A DNA stretch of 10,472 nucleotides from Actinomycetota bacterium. Lineage in GTDB: Bacteria > Actinomycetota > Acidimicrobiia > Acidimicrobiales > Aldehydirespiratoraceae. The translations under genes were made by a program, and so were the position numbers. The notes under the pieces are model-generated. The model had not been told where the DNA came from. It made no database searches and saw only the letters and a list, made by a program, of their open reading frames with translations. The stretch spans positions 1 through 10,472 of the forward strand of contig JAAXHB010000042.1 of NCBI GenBank assembly GCA_012271125.1, in the 5' to 3' direction. How positions within the stretch are numbered: the first letter of the stretch is position 1; every line of letters starts with the position of its first letter. Shown piece by piece: positions 7,395 to 10,472 of this stretch.

Positions 7395-7439
7395 TTGCTA
7401 AAGACTGTGTGTGTAAAGTATATTGAAATGCTATATAGT
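7395..7439 (+). promoter_or_regulatory. candidate promoter of the two-gene small-protein unit
   Basis: TTGCTA (7395-7400) and TATATT (7419-7424) are separated by 18 bases, a fair sigma-70-type match. An alternative -10, TATAGT (7434-7439), overlaps an 8-bp palindrome CTATATAG (7431-7438) that could serve as an operator. The segment is strongly AT-rich against its surroundings. The downstream ORF begins about 45 bases later. Confidence 0.45.
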
Positions 7440-7478
7440 GTCCCTCCAGGTAAAGTCGACAGCAGAAAGGAGACTCAG

Positions 7479-7715
7479 ATGGAGAGCGCAGCAATAGCTA
7501 GCAGCGTTGAAGTGGTCGTCAACGACGAGTTACGAGTTGACCAGCTCGACGAGGATGATTTGGTTCTTTCTGATGAAGAGCTAGACGCTGCTATTGAGAA
7601 CACTTTGAGAAAAGCGGGTTATACCTTTAATGAGCTCAAGGCGCAGGCAGCAGCGGGTCAGTTTGATTCGCTGCATGCGAGCCGAACCTGGTTTGTGGTG
7701 TCTTCTCTTGTCTAG
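7479..7715 (+). CDS. small acidic protein (78 aa), antitoxin-like first gene of a pair
   Basis: The ATG at 7479 is chosen because AAAGGAG (7466-7472) lies six bases upstream; an earlier in-frame TTG near 7395 lies inside the promoter. The protein is acidic in its first half (D-E-D-D-L, S-D-E-E-L-D) and then forms a probable amphipathic helix (E-N-T-L-R-K-A-G-Y) followed by F-N-E-L-K-A-Q-A-A-A-G-Q-F and a C-terminal A-S-R-T-W-F. This tail resembles small actinobacterial proteins that end in 'L..QA..G.F.S..AR.AW'. I do not recognise a named family. The partner gene starts 22 bases after the stop. A small acidic protein directly before a larger unknown protein is the usual arrangement of a type II antitoxin and toxin, but this is inference from layout. 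Confidence 0.7.
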   Translation: MESAAIASSVEVVVNDELRVDQLDEDDLVLSDEELDAAIENTLRKAGYTFNELKAQAAAGQFDSLHASRTWFVVSSLV

Positions 7716-7737
7716 GTCGAGCAAGGCTCTTAGGCGT

Positions 7738-8322
7738 ATGGCTCGTCCGATTGTGGATCAAAACAACAAGCTTCTGACAGCAACAGTTACCGATGGCCCT
7801 TCTTTACGGGCAGTAGTTGGCAAAAGCGACCAGGTTTTCATTGGCTACGGGATTAATTGCAGCGATGTGAAGGGGCGACCTGTGCCATTGCGCTTCGGAG
7901 GGGCAAAAGAAGAGTTTCAGCTATGGGTTCTGTTTACTTTGGGTCTCAACTCTTCTGAGACTGACTTGATGATCATAAAAAGTCGATTTGAGTTCCAGTT
8001 TGAAGACACAACTTCAATCTTGAGCCTTGACTTTGATCGCAATCAGTCCAACAACTATCCAAAGTCACATCTTCACGTATATGGCAACAATGACGTTGTT
8101 GACAGGATGCTTAAAACAGTTGGCAGACCTCGGGATCAGCTAGTGAACCTGCACTTTCCGATTGGTGGGTTGCTAGAGCATTCAAACTTGGCAGCTGTGA
8201 TCGAATGGATGGTGCGCGAGCGGATCGTGAAAGCCCGCGAGGGCTGGGAGCAGGCAATTGACGACTATCTAAAGTTTTATTATCAACAACAACGTCGGGT
8301 GGTGATGGAAACGCAGCTATAA
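7738..8322 (+). CDS. uncharacterised protein (194 aa), putative effector of the pair
   Basis: I do not recognise a named family with certainty. The chosen start is ATG at 7738 (M-A-R-P-I-V-D-Q); a longer in-frame reading would overlap the previous gene and begins with poor, Arg-rich sequence. The Shine-Dalgarno is weak (AGG close to the ATG). The middle is beta-rich with R-F-E-F-Q-F. It leads to a motif-like stretch L-D-F-D-R-N, then Y-P-K-S-H-L-H-V-Y-G-N, and 30 residues later L-H-F-P-I-G-G. The C-terminus is helical. The paired 'HxHxxG' and 'HFPxGG' pattern reminds me of small actinobacterial unknowns and loosely of TumE-type toxins, where histidines could be catalytic or metal-binding. That is a hypothesis only. 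The gene is co-transcribed with the 78-residue gene and is AT-richer than mutM. Confidence 0.72.
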   Translation: MARPIVDQNNKLLTATVTDGPSLRAVVGKSDQVFIGYGINCSDVKGRPVPLRFGGAKEEFQLWVLFTLGLNSSETDLMIIKSRFEFQFEDTTSILSLDFDRNQSNNYPKSHLHVYGNNDVVDRMLKTVGRPRDQLVNLHFPIGGLLEHSNLAAVIEWMVRERIVKAREGWEQAIDDYLKFYYQQQRRVVMETQL

Positions 8323-8332
8323 CGGCTAGGTG

Positions 8333-8343
8333 TATAGTGGGGG
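8333..8343 (+). promoter_or_regulatory. -10-like element next to the surface-protein start (possible leaderless mRNA)
   Basis: TATAGT (8333-8338) ends five bases before the ATG at 8344, the distance expected between a -10 box and the transcription start. No separate Shine-Dalgarno is seen, only a G5 run touching the ATG. This fits a leaderless transcript starting at the ATG, which is common in actinobacteria. No good -35 is visible. Confidence 0.35.
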
Positions 8344-9973
8344 ATGTTTAGAATTTTGAAGTCTGTGGTCTTGGCAGTAGTTATGGCTGCTGGGGTTGTG
8401 GTGCCCGCTGGGGCGCAGGAGGCTCGCGGGGGGGGGGCAATTAGCTAATTTCTCCCTCGATTCGTGTGTCGACGAGGTAGAGGTCTGCGCCCAAGGCCTA
8501 GTTAGCGAGGGTGCGCCGCGATGGTTAGCGGTGGCTTGGATAGTCCAGGTTGTAGATAACGGCGTTGAACCGGCACCTGCGTCGGTGCGTCGATTTAGCG
8601 ACATCGGTGACGATCATCTTTACGTTGCCTATATAGAACGGGCAGCTGAGCTTGGGATTACCCAGGGTTGTGGCAACGGGAGCCGGTTTTGTCCTGATGA
8701 CGCTGTGACACAAGCTCAGATGACTGCGTTTTTGGTGCGAGGCTTGACTTTTACGGAAGTGGTTGGGCCCGAAATGGTTGTAACTGTGTCGACAGCTCAG
8801 GCAGTGCCCGTCTCACAAGATGATCCTGTTCTACAACAAGTTCCGCAAGAAAATCCTGCTGCACAAGACGATCCTGCTCCTAAGCAGGTGCCGGTTGTTC
8901 AAGAAACCGGCGACATGTTGCGTCACGAGTTCTATTACGTGGATCGTGTCGGGTTAGCAGCCTTGGAAGTGTCGATGGATGTGTTAGCTAACGATGACTG
9001 CATCACCACTTGCAATGTGAGCATCAAGTACGCACCAAAGGTGGGCACCACGACTTGGGATGTCGGCCAGCAGCGTCTCATATACGAAGTACCCGAAGGC
9101 ACAGCGTTGCCGGATTGGGCTGTGGCGTTTGGTTATGAAACCGACACCTCGCCCTGGAATGCCATCGCGACAATCGTCATCAACGAGATACCAGACACTC
9201 CTGTTAACAAGGTCTACAAAGACATTGCGGTGGGTTTCAACTTCTGGTGCGCGATCAACGTCGCAGGTGCTATTGAGTGCCAAGGCACCAACCAAGACGG
9301 CGTGATAAGCATGATCCCTGCCGGCAGTGACTATGTCGAAATCGCAGCAGGAGCTCGTCATGCTTGTGCAAGAAAAACTGACAACACGGTCACCTGCTGG
9401 GGCAATAACGTGCTGGGTGAGTCAACTGACCCCGGTGGAACGTTCAAACTGCTTACCGCAGGTGACTCCTTAAGTTGCGGAATTAAAACCGATAACAACA
9501 TTCAATGTTGGGGCGCAGCTTTCGCGCAAAATAATCTTCCGCCAGGCGCTCACAAGTCAATATCAGCGCAGGTATGGAACCTTTGCGTTGTTAGCACAGA
9601 TGGAGATTTAAGTTGTTGGGGTGAAACCGGCAATCAGGTTCTTACCGACAAGCCAAACATCAAGGTCCAAGCAGTATCAAATAGCGAAGGACATGGTTGC
9701 GCGATACTGCTAGATAACACTGTGCAATGCTGGGGTTCCAATGCCAGCGGTCAAGCAGCGTCACAATCTGAGACCTTCTCCGCAGTTGCAGTTGGCACCA
9801 GTCATAGCTGCGGTATCAAGACCAACGGCACGATCAAGTGCTGGGGAGACAACACCGATCAACAAACTGATTCCCCACCCGGGACATTCAGTGACATTTC
9901 GGCAACCGGCAATGCGGCATGTGCGCTAACCGCCGACACCGGTCTACGCGAGTGCTGGGGCACCCTCTCATAA
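8344..9973 (+). CDS. secreted SLH + seven-repeat RCC1 surface protein, frame broken at a G10 run (phase-variable or indel)
   Basis: From ATG 8344 the frame encodes a classic signal peptide: F-R-I-L-K, a hydrophobic core of about 15 residues, then P-A-G-A|Q-E-A. As given it stops after 34 codons at 8446-8448. The remaining 500-plus codons are open in the next frame, and the switch lies exactly at ten consecutive G (8428-8437). With nine or twelve G the product would be continuous, 542 residues for G9. Numbering for that form: one SLH domain at about 83-134, a Gln/Asp/Pro/Val-rich linker at about 152-187, an Ig/cadherin-like 'D-V-L-A-N-D' domain at about 190-285, and then seven RCC1-like repeats to the end. 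Each repeat has a Cys about nine residues before C-W-G (C-Q-G in the first), enough for one seven-bladed propeller. The SLH domain suggests cell-envelope anchoring. Without the shift only a TTG start at 8396 is available, giving no signal peptide. Confidence 0.8.
8428..8437 (+). repeat. G10 homopolymer, candidate slipped-strand phase switch
   Basis: This is a run of ten G directly after the codons for the predicted signal-peptidase site of the surface protein. At G10 the signal-peptide frame meets TAA at 8446. At G11 it would meet TAG almost at once. G9 or G12 would join it to the long SLH/RCC1 frame. Runs of this length are typical contingency loci, and they are also typical sites of sequencing length error. 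Confidence 0.85.
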
Positions 9974-10021
9974 TCTCCCCAGAGCCCAATTGCCAGAACT
10001 CAAGTTGCCCAGACACCCAAG

Positions 10022-10049
10022 TTGCGATGTCAAAAACCGCCTGTAGGAT
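10022..10049 (+). promoter_or_regulatory. candidate promoter for the rplC operon
   Basis: TTGCGA (10022-10027) and TAGGAT (10044-10049) are separated by 16 bases, a reasonable actinobacterial sigma-70-like pair. Transcription would begin near 10056, just before the first hairpin, giving a leader of about 200 bases. Upstream, at 9985-10028, there are three degenerate copies of CCCAA(G)TTGC spaced about 16 bases apart, the last overlapping the -35. Confidence 0.4.
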
Positions 10050-10056
10050 TGCCAGC

Positions 10057-10093
10057 GGCTCAAAGCAGCTCTGGTATCTAGAGCTTTAGAGCC
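10057..10093 (+). promoter_or_regulatory. leader hairpin 1
   Basis: AGCTCT (10067-10072) can pair with AGAGCT (10080-10085) around a seven-base loop, and GGCTC (10057-10061) with GAGCC (10089-10093) at the base, with an asymmetric internal loop between. There is no U-tract after it, so it is not a standard terminator. It lies at the predicted 5' end of the rplC transcript, or in the 3' untranslated part of the surface-protein mRNA. Confidence 0.5.
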
Positions 10094-10151
10094 GTACCGA
10101 CGTCTGCCAAGGCCCAAACGGGAACCAGGCAGCAGAAGACAAGTTTTCTCG

Positions 10152-10179
10152 TAGGGTGAGCCCAGACGGGACCACCCTA
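10152..10179 (+). promoter_or_regulatory. leader hairpin 2 before rplC
   Basis: TAGGGTG (10152-10158) pairs with CACCCTA (10173-10179). Inside, CCC (10161-10163) pairs with GGG (10168-10170) around an AGAC tetraloop, leaving a symmetric 2x2 internal loop. Such leader structures before ribosomal-protein operons often bind an encoded ribosomal protein for feedback; whether this one does is inferred. Confidence 0.5.
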
Positions 10180-10189
10180 GGAGATTTGG

Positions 10190-10201
10190 ACGCGTACGCG
10201 T
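10190..10201. repeat. 12-bp perfect palindrome
   Basis: ACGCGTACGCGT is its own reverse complement. It sits in the rplC leader between hairpin 2 and the direct repeat. It could be an operator or simply a short stem; no function is assigned. Confidence 0.6.
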
Positions 10202-10202
10202 T

Positions 10203-10230
10203 CAAATGCAAATTAGGCAAATGCAAATTA
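10203..10230 (+). repeat. tandem 13-bp direct repeat in the rplC leader
   Basis: CAAATGCAAATTA occurs at 10203-10215 and 10218-10230, two bases apart. It is much more AT-rich than its surroundings and ends 27 bases before the rplC ATG. It could keep the ribosome-binding region unstructured or be a protein-binding pair of sites. Confidence 0.7.
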
Positions 10231-10257
10231 AGCACGCGCAAGAAAGAAAGAACAACA

Positions 10258-10472
10258 ATGGCATCGAAGGCGATTGTGGGTTCCAAACTGGGCATGACCC
10301 AGGTGTGGGACTCCGACAACCAAGTGATTCCCGTCACTGTGTTGAAGGTCGCCCCCTCGCGCGTTGTCATGGTCAAAACCGCCGAACGTGACGGCTACAG
10401 CGCCATCCAGGTCACCATGGGTCAAAAACAGCTCAACAAAATGTCACGCCCCGAAGCCGGCCACTTCGACAA
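10258..10472 (+). CDS. rplC: 50S ribosomal protein L3 (uL3), N-terminal part
   Basis: The first 71 codons are present; the window ends inside the gene. The N-terminus M-A-S-K-A-I-V-G-S-K-L-G-M-T-Q-V-W is the uL3 signature, followed by V-I-P-V-T-V-L-K-V and R-D-G-Y-S-A-I-Q-V. L3 binds 23S rRNA near the peptidyl-transferase centre and nucleates 50S assembly. The start follows a purine-rich AAGAAAGAAAG stretch rather than a canonical Shine-Dalgarno. In most bacteria rplC follows rpsJ in the S10 operon. Here the preceding 284 bases have no gene and the next gene upstream encodes a surface protein, so rplC appears to be the first gene of its transcript, with its own leader. Confidence 0.96.
   Translation, partial: MASKAIVGSKLGMTQVWDSDNQVIPVTVLKVAPSRVVMVKTAERDGYSAIQVTMGQKQLNKMSRPEAGHFD

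Noticed and set aside
8396..8398. TTG 8396 as the real start of the surface protein
   Set aside because: It gives an Arg-rich N-terminus with no signal peptide for a clearly extracellular domain set, while a perfect signal peptide sits in the adjacent frame.
8326..8604. - strand ORF of 92 codons over the signal-peptide region
   Set aside because: It is antisense to the surface-protein gene, with low-complexity Pro/Ser/Thr text and no ribosome-binding site.
10086..10425. - strand ORFs over the rplC leader and start
   Set aside because: They are antisense to rplC and its leader; no supporting signals.
1..10472. CRISPR arrays, tRNA/rRNA genes, insertion sequences, att sites
   Set aside because: No regularly spaced repeats, cloverleaf-like segments, transposase or integrase motifs, or flanking target duplications were found on reading.

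Overview
The window looks like a chromosomal piece of a moderately GC-rich actinobacterium, probably of the class Acidimicrobiia. The basis is an SLH domain of the 'GITQGCG...FCPDD.VTQAQMTAFLVRGL' style common in that group, an F420-type luciferase-like oxidoreductase, and an actinobacterial-looking ribosomal protein L3. This placement comes from remembered family features, not from a search.

Layout. (1) Positions 36-3830 hold a tightly packed three-gene + strand cassette, visibly AT-richer than the housekeeping genes. It encodes a GHKL-fold ATPase (Hsp90/MutL/MORC-like) of 632 residues and two uncharacterised proteins of 289 and about 330 residues. This composition recalls accessory or defence-type operons, and the cassette may continue upstream of the window. 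(2) Positions 3858-5224 on the - strand hold a MalY/PatB-type PLP enzyme, preceded by an unannotated 58-codon ORF with a strong Shine-Dalgarno that overlaps it by ATGA. (3) A divergent intergenic region leads to a LLM-class flavin/F420 oxidoreductase (5380-6285, +). It is followed by an AAC/GAC triplet tract and then, convergently, by the DNA glycosylase MutM/Fpg (6388-7350, -), which carries an unusual Ser/Ala-rich insert. (4) Positions 7395-8322 hold a promoter and a two-gene, AT-richer unit: a 78-residue acidic protein and a 194-residue unknown protein. The organisation resembles toxin-antitoxin modules. (5) Positions 8344-9973 encode a secreted SLH plus seven-bladed RCC1 protein. Its signal peptide and its body are in different frames, separated exactly at a run of ten G. 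This suggests a phase-variable surface protein in the OFF state, or a sequencing indel. (6) Positions 9974-10257 are a structured leader with a candidate promoter, two hairpins, a 12-bp palindrome and a 13-bp direct repeat. It leads into rplC, which is cut by the window end. rpsJ, the usual gene before rplC, is absent here.

The most interesting items are the G10 switch in the surface-protein gene, the GHKL ATPase cassette with two proteins of unknown function, the hidden small gene coupled to the PatB-like enzyme, and the toxin-antitoxin-like pair. No tRNA, rRNA, CRISPR array, transposase or convincing intrinsic terminator was seen.
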